Below are positions 8,972-19,400 of a stretch of DNA of 64,000 nt, piece by piece (the first letter of the stretch is position 1; each line of letters begins with the position of its first letter). Origin of the DNA: Epithemia pelagica (lineage: Eukaryota > Bacillariophyta > Bacillariophyceae > Surirellales > Surirellaceae). Position numbers and translations under genes: made by a program. The stretch covers positions 2,799,928 to 2,863,927 of the forward strand of contig OX337235.1 in assembly GCA_946965045.2 (NCBI GenBank), in the 5' to 3' direction. The notes beneath the pieces are model-generated. The model was not told where the DNA came from. It did not search any database and saw only the letters and a program-made list of their open reading frames with translations.

Positions 8972-10060
8972 TTACGCAGCTTGAGACGCTGTTTGGTCCG
9001 CCTTGTTGTCCTTGTCGTCGTTGTGGTCCTTGTCGTTGGTCGACACGTGGTCCGTTGGTTCGACCACGCCACAATCCGTGACAAACAATTCGTACGAAAT
9101 GGGAATTCCGGCATCTTTCATGGCCAATTGTTCTTGCCACTCTTGAACGTGTTGGAGCGATTCCGGTGTCAATTGTCCAATGGCTCGATGAATCCCATCC
9201 AAATGTTGACCTTGTTGGGTACACAAAATAAAACGACTGTCGACTTCGTGGACGCGTTGCACGAGCATGGTGACGGTCCCGGGAATGTGCCAGAGGGCGA
9301 GGGGATCGGAAAAAATGGTGCGACGCAAGGGTTCGGCCGTTTGACGCAAAAAGTGATTGGCCTGTTCCGGTGGATAGTCGTAGGGTGCCGCCAATCCCGT
9401 CTTGCCGGTATTGGACAAGACATCGCCGCCACACAATCCCACGAGTTTTTCAAAGCGATAGAATTTGGTCCCCTTGTACCCATACTTGGGCAATTGACAC
9501 AATTGCAGGAAATTGTGCGTGGATTCCGGCATGACAGTCGTGGCCAAGTGCATCGTCAAGCGCGTTTTGGGACCCGTCAAGGTCTCGAGGGGTGGCACAA
9601 AGGCCACATGACCCGATTTCCGGTCCACTTCCAAGGCTTGATCTTGTTGTTCGAGCCGTTCGGCCGTATATTCCAGATTGCGCGGTTCCAACACGACATC
9701 CATGTACACGGTCGTGTGGCCCAAGGCCAAAATGGCCGCATTCCATTCTTGACAGTCTTGCAAACTTTCGCGATCGTAATAATCGCCCTGCAAATGACGA
9801 CCGCCCTTGCCGGCCCGATAATTCACATACCAGCCATGACCGCGGGCGCCCCGAGGACCACCTCCCATCCATCGACATTGTTGGCCTGTCGTAGTAGTCG
9901 TTGCGGGAGTAGGTGTGCCACCTCGATAGGACTGCCACCATGAGGGGTACTGCTGCGAGGCTGCTGCAGCACCCACCATCATCCTCGTAGTGCTGGTGGA
10001 TCCAGCAAGGAGTGGGCTTTTTCGTGTGAGCAACAAGCGTTGCGATACAGAACCGGACAT
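8972..10060 (-). CDS. Cyclophilin-type peptidyl-prolyl isomerase-like protein, probably mitochondrial and degenerate
   Basis: 362 residues. The start at 10060 gives an N-terminus rich in Arg, Ser and Leu (MSGSVSQRLLLTRKSPLLAG), a likely mitochondrial presequence; an upstream in-frame ATG at 10162 adds 34 residues and hides it. The second half has a cyclophilin fold pattern: TMHLATTVMPESTHNFLQLC, GYKGTKFYRFEKLVGLCGGD, GTVTMLV, and SRFILCT followed by LDG. Known cyclophilins have FHR, QFF and a Trp in the active site. Here FHR is FYR, QFF reads RFI, and the Trp is absent. It probably binds rather than isomerises, or has weak activity (inference). The C-terminal 25 residues are Asp/Lys/Asn-rich. 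It converges on the membrane-protein gene, with about 100 bases between the stops. Confidence 0.75.
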   Translation of the reverse strand: MSGSVSQRLLLTRKSPLLAGSTSTTRMMVGAAAASQQYPSWWQSYRGGTPTPATTTTTGQQCRWMGGGPRGARGHGWYVNYRAGKGGRHLQGDYYDRESLQDCQEWNAAILALGHTTVYMDVVLEPRNLEYTAERLEQQDQALEVDRKSGHVAFVPPLETLTGPKTRLTMHLATTVMPESTHNFLQLCQLPKYGYKGTKFYRFEKLVGLCGGDVLSNTGKTGLAAPYDYPPEQANHFLRQTAEPLRRTIFSDPLALWHIPGTVTMLVQRVHEVDSRFILCTQQGQHLDGIHRAIGQLTPESLQHVQEWQEQLAMKDAGIPISYELFVTDCGVVEPTDHVSTNDKDHNDDKDNKADQTASQAA

Positions 10061-10338
10061 TTTCGTTCCTTCGTTCTTGTGGTGTTCCAAATTATTGTAG
10101 ACGCTCCTACTGTGGGCTTCCACAACCAACACACAACCGTCAAGGCCAACACACACACACAAGAGAAGAGACAGAGACGGGCACTGCCAACCATCAAAAT
10201 CAAAACCATTCGAACCAACGAAACCAAAGATACCCTCCTCGCCACGATTTTTGGGGGCACGACAATTTTCCGCGACTGATCACTACACGAAGATGCACAG
10301 AGGTGCGACCACAGCACAGTCCGTTGCGACCATTATTA

Positions 10339-10455
10339 GGCTATCTCCACCCGAGCGCCGCTATGCTGACGTATTCGAGCTTTCTGATTGGCCTCGCTAT
10401 CCGGATAGTTCAATAGCGGTATTTGGACCATTAGCGGCCCCGGGTGGAGATAGCC
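10339..10455. mobile_element. Harbinger-like MITE, 117 bp
   Basis: The ends are inverted repeats: GGCTATCTCCACCCG at the left and its complement at the right, with partial match for about 10 more bases (GCGCCGCTA against GGCCGCTAA). It is flanked by TTA on both sides (10336-10338 and 10456-10458). Short non-coding elements with GG-starting inverted ends and a 3-base TWA target duplication are the signature of PIF/Harbinger MITEs. The ends differ from those of the larger Harbinger element at 22728, so a different transposase would have moved it. Confidence 0.8.
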
Positions 10456-11999
10456 TTATGCCATAGAATTTATGGGCCATGGGAGTGGGAGTGGACATCT
10501 CCGTGGGTCGGATGTTCAAGAAAAGCTGCGCGGGGAGAGAGACCAGCGAACACATCCTGCCAGTCGGAGCAGTCTATCCGTCGCGAGGTCTTCACACATA
10601 GCTAGAGGAGTGCTAGAGAGAGTAGTCGCATTTGCCGTAAGGCCCAGAGGAAACCGGAATGGCTCCCACGGGCGGGAAAGGGGAATTTTTGATTGTCTCT
10701 TAGGTCTATCTATCTGTAGACCTCGTCTCTCAGGATGGCAGTGTCAGAGCACACGATCCCAGGATTGTGAGCTCTAGACTCTTGCGCATGGATCGGCAAC
10801 CAGTATCTTGTGTCCATGAGATAGTCCACCTGGCGCGTCATTGCCCGACATGCGCGCGCTCCACTGCCCTGCTCCGACGTACGCACGACAGACACGGACC
10901 GGCAGATGAGGTCCAGTGCAAGAGAAATCTCGCAGTGTGTCCGTCCAAGATGTGTATCCTCCTGATTCCAATGGTCGGTCGGTGGTTCGCCCAAACGGCG
11001 AAAAGAGATCCTGACAGACAGACGAGAACCATCCATGAATTCCGTTCGGAATGTTGTGTGTGTGTCTGCTCTGTTCCCAATCAACGTGGTTGTTTTCTCC
11101 GTGCCGAAACGTATCCGAGGATCCTTGCGACTGCCTCTACCGGCGACGGACGGTTCCTCACACTCATATGGACAAGCGAGACTGCGAGAAACCTTGTGTG
11201 TGTGATTCGAGACGCATCACCATGGGAACGATCCACCAGAAGGAGTTGTTGTTGTGGTTGAAACATGTGCATTCGTATGTTTTCTACCACGCCAAAGGAT
11301 GCGCTCTCCCATGGAACTGACACACACGCGTTGTGTAGCCAAGGGCATCCAGATACACTACCGGCGGTTCCCGCGTTCGTTCCATCCAACTGCCGATACA
11401 AGCAGACAAACAAACGGTTAGCTTTGGAAACATGCATGTGCCAGCATGGTTGATTTCAAATCTACTACTGGCTCACGTCTACAAGACAATCATGGCAACG
11501 ATTGTTCCCTCAGAGGCAAGAAACCATACCAAAGAGTGCCGCCGAACTATGCAAGGCAAGAGATACTACTGTCGAACGACTTGACGTGATGGATGGATGT
11601 ATGGATGTAACGCCAAGAAGGATCCATGGACCTTGGAGTTGGGGAACTGTGCTGGAATGGACGGAACCAAGCCCGGCGAAATCGCAATGGTGTGACACCA
11701 ACATAGGCGTTTTACGGGAATACAACTGGATCGTTTGCCTTGGTGATGGCCCATCTCTTGGATGGTATACTAGATTGTGCGCTTGATTCCCATGACAAGC
11801 AATTGCTCTTCAAGGTCCATTGATAAAAAAGCAAGACTGTATATACAATGAGAGAAAGATCACATGCACTTTGATACCAGAAAACTCGAGAGAAAAGTAC
11901 GAATGCGAATGAATTGTTGACAAACGAATATCAAACTGCAGCAAACGAAACCTTCCATTGAAGGGTCTGCAAGGAGATGTTTCGTTGAGCATACTTGCA

Positions 12000-12226
12000 A
12001 TCGTACCAATGATACTTTCTTTTTTTATATTTGGGACATTCACGAAACTCACATATATCTGTGCCCGACCCACCGCTCGCCAATGCTACCTTTCGACGGG
12101 CTTTTGATTGTTCTCGTAACTTGCACGAACAGGGATTGTGATTACAGATGAAACTTTGCTTTAAATAATTGAGAACATTCACTAACTCATATATATATAT
12201 ATGTGTCCGACCAACCTCTCGCCAAT
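12000..12226. repeat. Diverged tandem duplication, about 135-bp unit
   Basis: The segment around 12040-12085 (ACATTCACGAAACTCACATA, then CGACCCACCGCTCGCCAATG) recurs around 12172-12226 with an expanded AT run and scattered substitutions. The spacing is about 135-140 bases. It lies just past the 3' end of the NmrA-like gene. Confidence 0.6.
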
Positions 12227-12317
12227 GGTCGTGTACCATTGTGTCAACGTGTAGTAGTTGTAGATTGCGAAACGGGAACTCGCTGCAGCAGCAGCAGTCC
12301 CTACTCCCCTCTGTTTC

Positions 12318-13664
12318 TTAGGGGAAGGTAAGTCCGGGACGCATGCACGATTTGTTGTGGAGGTATCCTTCAAATGTTTCGGGTTGCTTGCCGGTAATCT
12401 TGAAGATATCATCCGTGTAAGAAGCCTGGTGTTCGTCCAATCCGTGAGCCTTCATGCGCTCCATACTGGCGGCATCCCGGACTTGCCAGTCGGGAAGACC
12501 ACGCTTGCGCACGTCTTTGGTGTAGTCATGGAACCCAAGTTGAATGTGTTGAATCTTGGTTCCGTAGTGCTGGGAAAGGAGATCGGCAACTTCCGAGTCT
12601 TTGGTGGGTCCCGGACCCGTAAGGTTGTACACCTTATTACGGTGGGGCTTTTGGTTGAGGAGAACAACGACGGCGGCGTCGGCAACGTCATTGGGGGAGA
12701 CGTAGTTGACTCCCATACCATACGAGGCGGTAATGTATTTGTGCTCTTCACGCAACAATTTACCTTGATTCAAAAGAGGAGTGGCCATCAAATGCGACGT
12801 ACAGAGGATGGTGTAGGAGATACGAGAATCACTCTTGGCCTGTTCCAAAATGTCGTCACAAGTTCCGTGGAACGAAACAAAAGGGACATTGTCACGGTAC
12901 AAACGGGCCATTTCGGAAACACCCTTGAAGGCATGGGTAGGACGAAGGAAAGAGATCTTCACAAAGTGCTCAATCTTCTTTTCCTTGGATGCTTTCAAAA
13001 AGGTGGGGAAGACATCGGCCCATCCTTGGATGTGAGGCAAGGTACAGAAGACAGTCTTGCATCCGTCCAAAGCAACAGCGTAGTCTGTAAAGCATCACAG
13101 CAAAGAAACAGTGGAATTGAGGACCATGTTTTTCCGTAACTCAGTAGACGACGGTTCGTCGACTTGAAGTCTCTCATCCAGCAAATGACATCCAATTTTC
13201 TTATCGCTCAACACATGATTTGACTAGGTGCACTTACCAGCTTCGTTCGCCCAGTCAAAGTCAATCACTTCAGCTCCCTTGGCGGCAAGGGCATCGGCGA
13301 CACCTTGTCCAAAGCTGTTGTCCATACCCTGACGATCACCCTTCCAGACACCGACGCGGACCGATTGGCCAGCTTCCAACAACGAAACAGCCACACGGTA
13401 ACCAATCACACCCGTACCGGATGTCACACTAAATTCGACACAAAAAAATTGGCAAGCACACACAACACAATGAGAAACTATACTGTCGCGTCGAGTTCCT
13501 CCTCATCCTCGCTGCTACACGGAGGATGGAGAGGACATTTGAAGCCTCCATCCATGCCATGTGCTCACTCACAAGATCTTTCCAGCACTTTCATCAAACG
13601 TAAGTTTTCCAAGACCGGGGATAATGTCGGCCAAGGACTTTCCAGCTCTTCCCATGAAACCCAT
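12318..13664 (-). CDS. NmrA-like NAD(P)-binding protein, three exons
   Basis: Exons on the minus strand: 13664-13573, 13428-13238 and 13084-12318 (1050 nt, 349 residues). Introns 13429-13572 and 13085-13237 both start GT (GTGAGTG, GTAAGTG) and end AG (AATTTAG, TTTACAG), and phases join cleanly. Splicing restores the Rossmann start KIFVTSGTGVIGYRVAVSLL, with the glycine-rich dinucleotide motif TSGTGVIGYR. Further family segments are KTVFCTLPHIQGW, EHFVKISFLRP, YTILCTSHLM and GVNYVSPNDVADAAV. NmrA-like and isoflavone-reductase-like proteins are atypical short-chain dehydrogenases; many act as redox sensors or reductases. The substrate cannot be told. No signal peptide is seen, so it is likely cytosolic. 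Confidence 0.88.
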
Positions 13665-14374
13665 GTTTGCCTGTTCTTGTTGTTGTAAAGTTTTTTTTTC
13701 TTGTTGTTGTGTTTGTTGTGACAAAACGTAAGCTCAATTTTTTGTGAACTCGTTGTGATGGTTCGACCATGGGGTCGACGACCCGTATGTGTTTCAGCGA
13801 CCAAGATGATTTCATATTATGGATTCAAAAGATGACGAGAGCATATGGGCTGACAGCGCACACGTATTGTATTCGGAGCTTCCACTCTCGAACGATCGAA
13901 CGTTTATTGTCTTATATATATTATTAAATATAGTGTTCTAGAAACGATAGAGAGTTTCCAAATGCGGAGACCCGTGAATGAAACTCTCATCATTCTTAAT
14001 TGATCTGTCCTACTTTCTTTCTTACTTCAAGGACAGCTTGTGGGAGTGGTTCGAGACTAGACTACATGACTTTCAGTCCATCTACGATATGTACCTGACT
14101 AGACCATAGGTACTACACTCCATTCCACACTCTAATGGTACTATACTAAGAGACTACTAATCCCATTTACAAACACGGTAGACTGTACTAAACGACTATA
14201 GTTCACCCTAGCCACCACACATGGAATAGTCCCTTGACTGATAGTCCCAATTCCACTCACCCATAGACTATCACCGATGACTATAGTACATCGAAATACA
14301 ACATTTGACTATACTATGTGGACTATAGTCCCTTTCATAATCTTCATGTACTATGGTACTATAGTTCCTAAGTC
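13665..14374. other. Promoter region of the NmrA-like gene and left subterminal region of the hAT-like element
   Basis: The first ~300 bases are AT-rich and contain nothing recognised. From about 14040 onward the sequence is dense in ACTATA or its complement, matching a similar cluster on the far side of the transposase gene. I take 14040-14374 as the left subterminal zone of the mobile element. Confidence 0.5.
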
Positions 14375-16339
14375 ATGACTTCACAGTACGAAATCCATGT
14401 ATACTCCACCACGCTACTATACGTACATGAGACCCACATGAGACCCACGCCCATCACAACAACCAGCAGCAACACACCTCACACCCTCGCACCTCACTCT
14501 CACTCCATCAACCATCGAACAAGAGTGTCTCCCACACTCAACTTTCCTTCCCCAAACCATTCCTCCACAACTCAAGGAACAAGGTATATGGAACCATCAA
14601 CTTCTCGCAAATACCTTCGTTTCTCTTCACGATGTAATCTGAAGTTCATTCTGGAGTCGAATTTTGCTTACTTCGAAGACACGAAAAAATATATCCAAGA
14701 GCAATCTCCCAAAGACCTTCTTCGGTGCCAACTTCATCTATGGGTGAAACGATTTACTATTGCATGGTTAATTCAGAATTCTGGGTCCATTTCTTGCAAA
14801 GAAGAAAACACGAGCAAGTCCAACACTCACGCTTGCAGATTGTTCACCTTGGAGTATGAAGACAAGCTTTCAATCATTGCTGGCGTTGTCATTACTCATC
14901 TACACGGTCCATCTCCGCAAGTTCCGAATTCATCAGATCATGAGTTTCAACCCTTCATGCCTGATCATTGCAAGAGTCTTAAACTTACTGTTCAATGTAC
15001 ACCCACGCTACAGATTGATCAATGCCCTCATTTTCACGAATGTATGAGAAACACCCATCGTGTAAAACAAAAATGTCCCAATGTTTCATCCCAATCTATC
15101 ATTCTGTCCTGGATGATGCACACATCAACTGGATTCCATTGCACACAACAACCTCAACAACTAGTCAACGAATATATTTTATGCGAATGTAACAGTGAAG
15201 AATCCGATCAAGAGGACTGTGTTCCAAGTTGCATCACCCCTTATATTGCCCAATTGACGCAGCTATACGACAAGATACACTGTCCTCCCCTACATGCCGA
15301 CGAAAAAAAAGACAATCCACCTGCCGTGAACAAATCTCCTAAAAAGAAGAATCTTCTTAAATCTCCACCGAAGAAAGCTACCCAGCATACCCAGCATCCA
15401 ACACATTCGTATTCCACTCGTTCTCGCAACACCATTATATCATTATTTCTTCAATCGATTTCACGTTCCAAAAAAACCATCAAATATAAACAAAAAGACG
15501 ACGAAGATCGCCACATGCCTGGCATGCCACCCAAACTCAAGAAACTCCGTCCATCCGATCTCCATGTGAAAGTCCCTCCCATTCCTGCAACTGTTCTAGA
15601 CCATCGACTGACAGAACTCGGACAACTGGTCATGTTTCACCAAGAGTTGAAACACTTTGGAATCGTGGCTCCTCGGGATGATTGGGAGTCATGGATTAAC
15701 AATTACGCGGACAATCCTCTTTCAGATCGGCCATTCATGGTCTTGATGACGATCTGTATGAGTTCAAGCACTTCAGATTTACAACTCAGTTCCGTAATGC
15801 CCCGTCTTTTTGCTTGTGGAATGACGTCTGCCGATGCTGTGTCGGAGATCGCCAACAAGTACGGCATGGATGCTATGTGCTCCCTAATATCGGAACTTGG
15901 ACGATATAACGTCAACGCCGAGCGCATTGTAAATGCGGCCGACTACTTTCTACAGCGCCACAATGGGATAATTCCCAACAACATTACAATCCACGAGTTG
16001 ATGACCCTCGATGGCATTGGGTATAAGACTGCATGCATAATATTGGAGGCGGCATTCGGACGTGTCGACGGTATACCTTCAGACATACATGTTATTCGCT
16101 GGGCACACAAGATGGGTTGGGTGCCTCCAAAACTCAGCGGCTTAGCGACATCAAAACATTTGGAAGCATGGGTTCCAATGGATAAATGGTCTCTTATCAA
16201 TCCACTATTCGGTGCTCTAGGGCAGCATTCTGCTACCATTGATTTACGCACTAATTTACTGTCTCGACTTGGAAAAACACTCCACCTCCACGACGACGTA
16301 TTCCAGAAGGTCAAATCAATGATCAATACTTATAGATAA
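14375..16339 (+). CDS. HhH-GPD (endonuclease III-like) DNA glycosylase, mobile-element associated
   Basis: 654 residues from 14375; a start at 14588 (MEPSTSRKY) is equally possible, since the first 71 residues are low-complexity and overlap the ACTATA repeats. The middle has Cys/His clusters (CPHFHEC, CECNSEESDQEDC) and a basic, NLS-like stretch (KSPKKKNLLKSPPKKATQ). The C-terminal 200 residues match the base-excision fold: FMVLMTICMSSSTSD, YNVNAERIVNAADYFL, the helix-hairpin-helix GIGYKTA at 547-553 with the catalytic-type Lys551, and PSDIHVIRW with the conserved Asp570. In endonuclease III these residues remove oxidised pyrimidines and nick the strand. The four-Cys iron-sulfur cluster that follows in endonuclease III is absent. 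The function in the element is unknown. Confidence 0.8.
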   Translation: MTSQYEIHVYSTTLLYVHETHMRPTPITTTSSNTPHTLAPHSHSINHRTRVSPTLNFPSPNHSSTTQGTRYMEPSTSRKYLRFSSRCNLKFILESNFAYFEDTKKYIQEQSPKDLLRCQLHLWVKRFTIAWLIQNSGSISCKEENTSKSNTHACRLFTLEYEDKLSIIAGVVITHLHGPSPQVPNSSDHEFQPFMPDHCKSLKLTVQCTPTLQIDQCPHFHECMRNTHRVKQKCPNVSSQSIILSWMMHTSTGFHCTQQPQQLVNEYILCECNSEESDQEDCVPSCITPYIAQLTQLYDKIHCPPLHADEKKDNPPAVNKSPKKKNLLKSPPKKATQHTQHPTHSYSTRSRNTIISLFLQSISRSKKTIKYKQKDDEDRHMPGMPPKLKKLRPSDLHVKVPPIPATVLDHRLTELGQLVMFHQELKHFGIVAPRDDWESWINNYADNPLSDRPFMVLMTICMSSSTSDLQLSSVMPRLFACGMTSADAVSEIANKYGMDAMCSLISELGRYNVNAERIVNAADYFLQRHNGIIPNNITIHELMTLDGIGYKTACIILEAAFGRVDGIPSDIHVIRWAHKMGWVPPKLSGLATSKHLEAWVPMDKWSLINPLFGALGQHSATIDLRTNLLSRLGKTLHLHDDVFQKVKSMINTYR

Positions 16340-16401
16340 ATTATGATATGCATTACTAATTCTTTCTCTCTCGTAGATTTTGGTCAACTTTCTGATCTTG
16401 T

Positions 16402-19400
16402 TCATTGAAATTCTGCTTCGGCGGACGATGCATCCTCATCGTTGTCTTCCTCCTCTTGATCGGCGTCACCATCCTCACCGTCATTGAGATCATTTTCCTC
16501 TGCATCACTTTCTCTGCCACTATCCTCACCACTTTCTTCGTCAATTTCATCGTCCTCATCGTCCTCTTGGTCGTCTTCTTGGTCGTCCTCTTGGTCATGC
16601 TGATCATCTTTGTCTCCCAACAAATCTTGTGACTCTTCTCCTTCTAATACTGCTCCATTTTCATTGCCCAGACCATCGTTCTTTTCTTCCTCATTGTCCT
16701 TATCGTCATCGCCCTTGTCGTCATCATTTGACTCACCAATGACTCCCTTTAACGAAAATGGTGACTTTCGAATAATTTTTCGCCTCTTATTTCCGACAAG
16801 TTTGGCAGATGGAGGGGTTGTTCCCTTCCCAAGTGTATAGGCTGCAACTGCAGCTGCCGCTGCTGCCTTTGCTTTTCGTGGGGGGGAAAGCCGCCTTGGC
16901 TGCAGAATCATGGATTGTTTACGTTTCTTGGTAGCACGTTTCTTTTTTTCATCATTGCTGTCTTTTTTGGATGGCTTTGCTGGCGGTTTCTTATCGCCGT
17001 CCTCGTCATCCGAGACATCCACAGTCATGACTTCCTTTCCATCGTTTGTTGGATTGCTGTCGTCCGTAGGTGCTCGCAAGAGATCATCGATGATTGTATC
17101 TACCATAGTATCGCTTTCCTCATCCTTTTCCGAAAAGCACACAGAATCTATATCTGAGTCTTCTTCATGCTTCGACGGAACGGTTACATAAACAATTCGG
17201 TTAGCCACTCTCACCCGGTGATTTGGTGGTGCTTCGTCGTCCACGGCGGCCACTTTGGCACCAACTTCATCGTCTTGTTGGGTGGTCCCAGTTCCAATCT
17301 CGGTCTCTTTCCCAACCTTGTCCTCACCAGACGCATCAATGTCTTTGTCTGGGTCATAGCCGGACACTGTCGATGCTGCATCCCATTCCTCCGTATTTTG
17401 GAAAAATGTCATGGTCACACTTGGATCTGTCATAACATTGTTGTTGAACTTGGACGACTTTCCGTAGGTTGCGAATCCATTAGCGGCTTCCTTGAGAGCC
17501 ATCCTTCGTAAATTCTTATCTTGTTTATTGTCGGCGGTACTCTTTCTTGTTTTGGACATGACAGGTACGTACGACACACTAATACCTTCTCCTTTCTCTA
17601 TTTTCTTTTCGTTCTTCAAAATAGTCGTGACTTGGTCCCGATTTAACATGTCCATTGTTCTCATTTCGTTGGTTTTCTTTGACATGCTCCCCATTAGTTT
17701 ATTTTGAGTCATCCATGATCCCATGGAGAAAATCCGCTCTTGGAAGGCGTTTGTCGACGGCTTCGCCAACCAAATGATAGCACTTGGGTATAGGTAGGAG
17801 AATTTTGAGGAATGGAGACGCCACCATTTCATCAAGTCAAAGTACTTGCCAACCTCTAAGTAATTTCGATTCTTGCAATTCATGGCGAAGTCTCTCTTCT
17901 GATTATCGTTCCAGCGGTCGCGAGCCTTATAGAAGGCTGGAGTTCCATAGTCTTCCATCATTTGATCCCAATGGTTGTCTATGTGACCCTTGCAATGTTC
18001 ACGAAATTCGTCGTAGCATGATGTACAAGCTTTCTGTAAGGCCATCACCATTTCGTTTTCAGAGGCAGCGTTGGATGCCTTGCCACTAAGATGCAGTAAC
18101 GCTTGTTGTTGTAGGTCATGCGAGCGCCTCATGTTCGCAAATACATCACGGGTTTTGTGCCGAATAGTTTTTCTGGAAGGGGACATCGCCTGTTCTTCAA
18201 CATTCTCATTGTTATCACCTTCTCTCCCCGTGGCCCCTTGTTTAGAGAGCGCAAGTCCAATCTGAGAGACACTCTTGTTGCTGAATTTGGCGACCATGTC
18301 TTTGATGATGATCCTACGACACTCTTTGACGGTGTCTTGATCAAAAACGCCGAAATTCACGAACATATTCTCGTATACATTTCCCAATAGAGGATTGGCA
18401 CAAACAGCTTTTATTCCATCTTCGTCACGATGGAATAAGTAATGCTTGTACTCTGCGATAATCCGGCGAATTAGGTGGCGTGGTCCAGCCTCTAAATCCT
18501 TGTAGAGAATCGGATCGCGCAGTCTGTCTAGATCGTCCATGGTATCACGAGCGTCCCATTGAGTCTCGGCTCCACTAGACACATTCAAGCAGGAGACACC
18601 ACCATACTCTTTGCTGTCACTGCGCATAGTTGTTGCTTGAAAATAAGCGCAATAGATTTCAAGCAGGGCCGCGGAACTTGCTCCTGGTTCATCAGATTGT
18701 AAAGACATGGAAACTTGTTTCAAGGGAGCGAGGATTCCCTCGTATTGAGCAAGTAACTTCCATTCCTTTTCCTCTGGATATAGCTTTTTGAACTTTGGGT
18801 CACTCCGGAAACCTGTCAGAGTAGAGTATGCATCCATCACAAATTTGCATCGTAGCAAGGCTTGCATTGTTAGGATAAGTCCTGAAACTCGAGTGTCATT
18901 TGGGAGTGGAATAGAAACAATCTTCATTCCCATCGCAATACAGGCCTCTCGAAACTTTCTCATTCGCTTTGGAGATTTTTTGCTGGTCAACCAAGACGCA
19001 AATTGTTTGAAGATTTGCCATAGCTCAAGAAACTCCGTGTTAGAATCCATGAGCTGGCGATTGTGGTAGCGTTGAACTAACCCCGTGGCGTGCTTTAGCA
19101 CAAGTTCAGCCTTGTGCATATCACACTTTCCAGTCTTATCCTTTTGGCCCACTATGTACTTGCCCGCCAACACAGCGGCCGTCGTGTTGTCATTCACAGA
19201 GGCCGACAGATCTCCTGTAGTGATGCCAACACCAAGAAGGAGAACATCAGTTAGGTTTGCCACGTCCGTTGCTGCGTGTCCTTTGCATTCCGCAAGACCA
19301 ATGGGGAGGCGATAGACCTCGCAGTTGCGAGGGTCTATGAACATTATTGTAACCCCAAGGACGTCATGGTCCCTCGCTTGCCAAATATCATGGCACACGG

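Larger units (their letters stand above)
10061..12317. other. Long intergenic region with a MITE and a diverged local repeat
   Basis: About 2.2 kb with no coding sequence that I can support; small open frames here have no recognisable motifs. It contains the Harbinger-like MITE at 10339-10455 and a diverged local duplication at about 12000-12226. Confidence 0.55.

Noticed and set aside
10061-12317. Small open frames of 60-160 residues as genes
   Set aside because: They show no motifs, no clear start context and no partner frames; their density is what chance gives in GC-balanced DNA.
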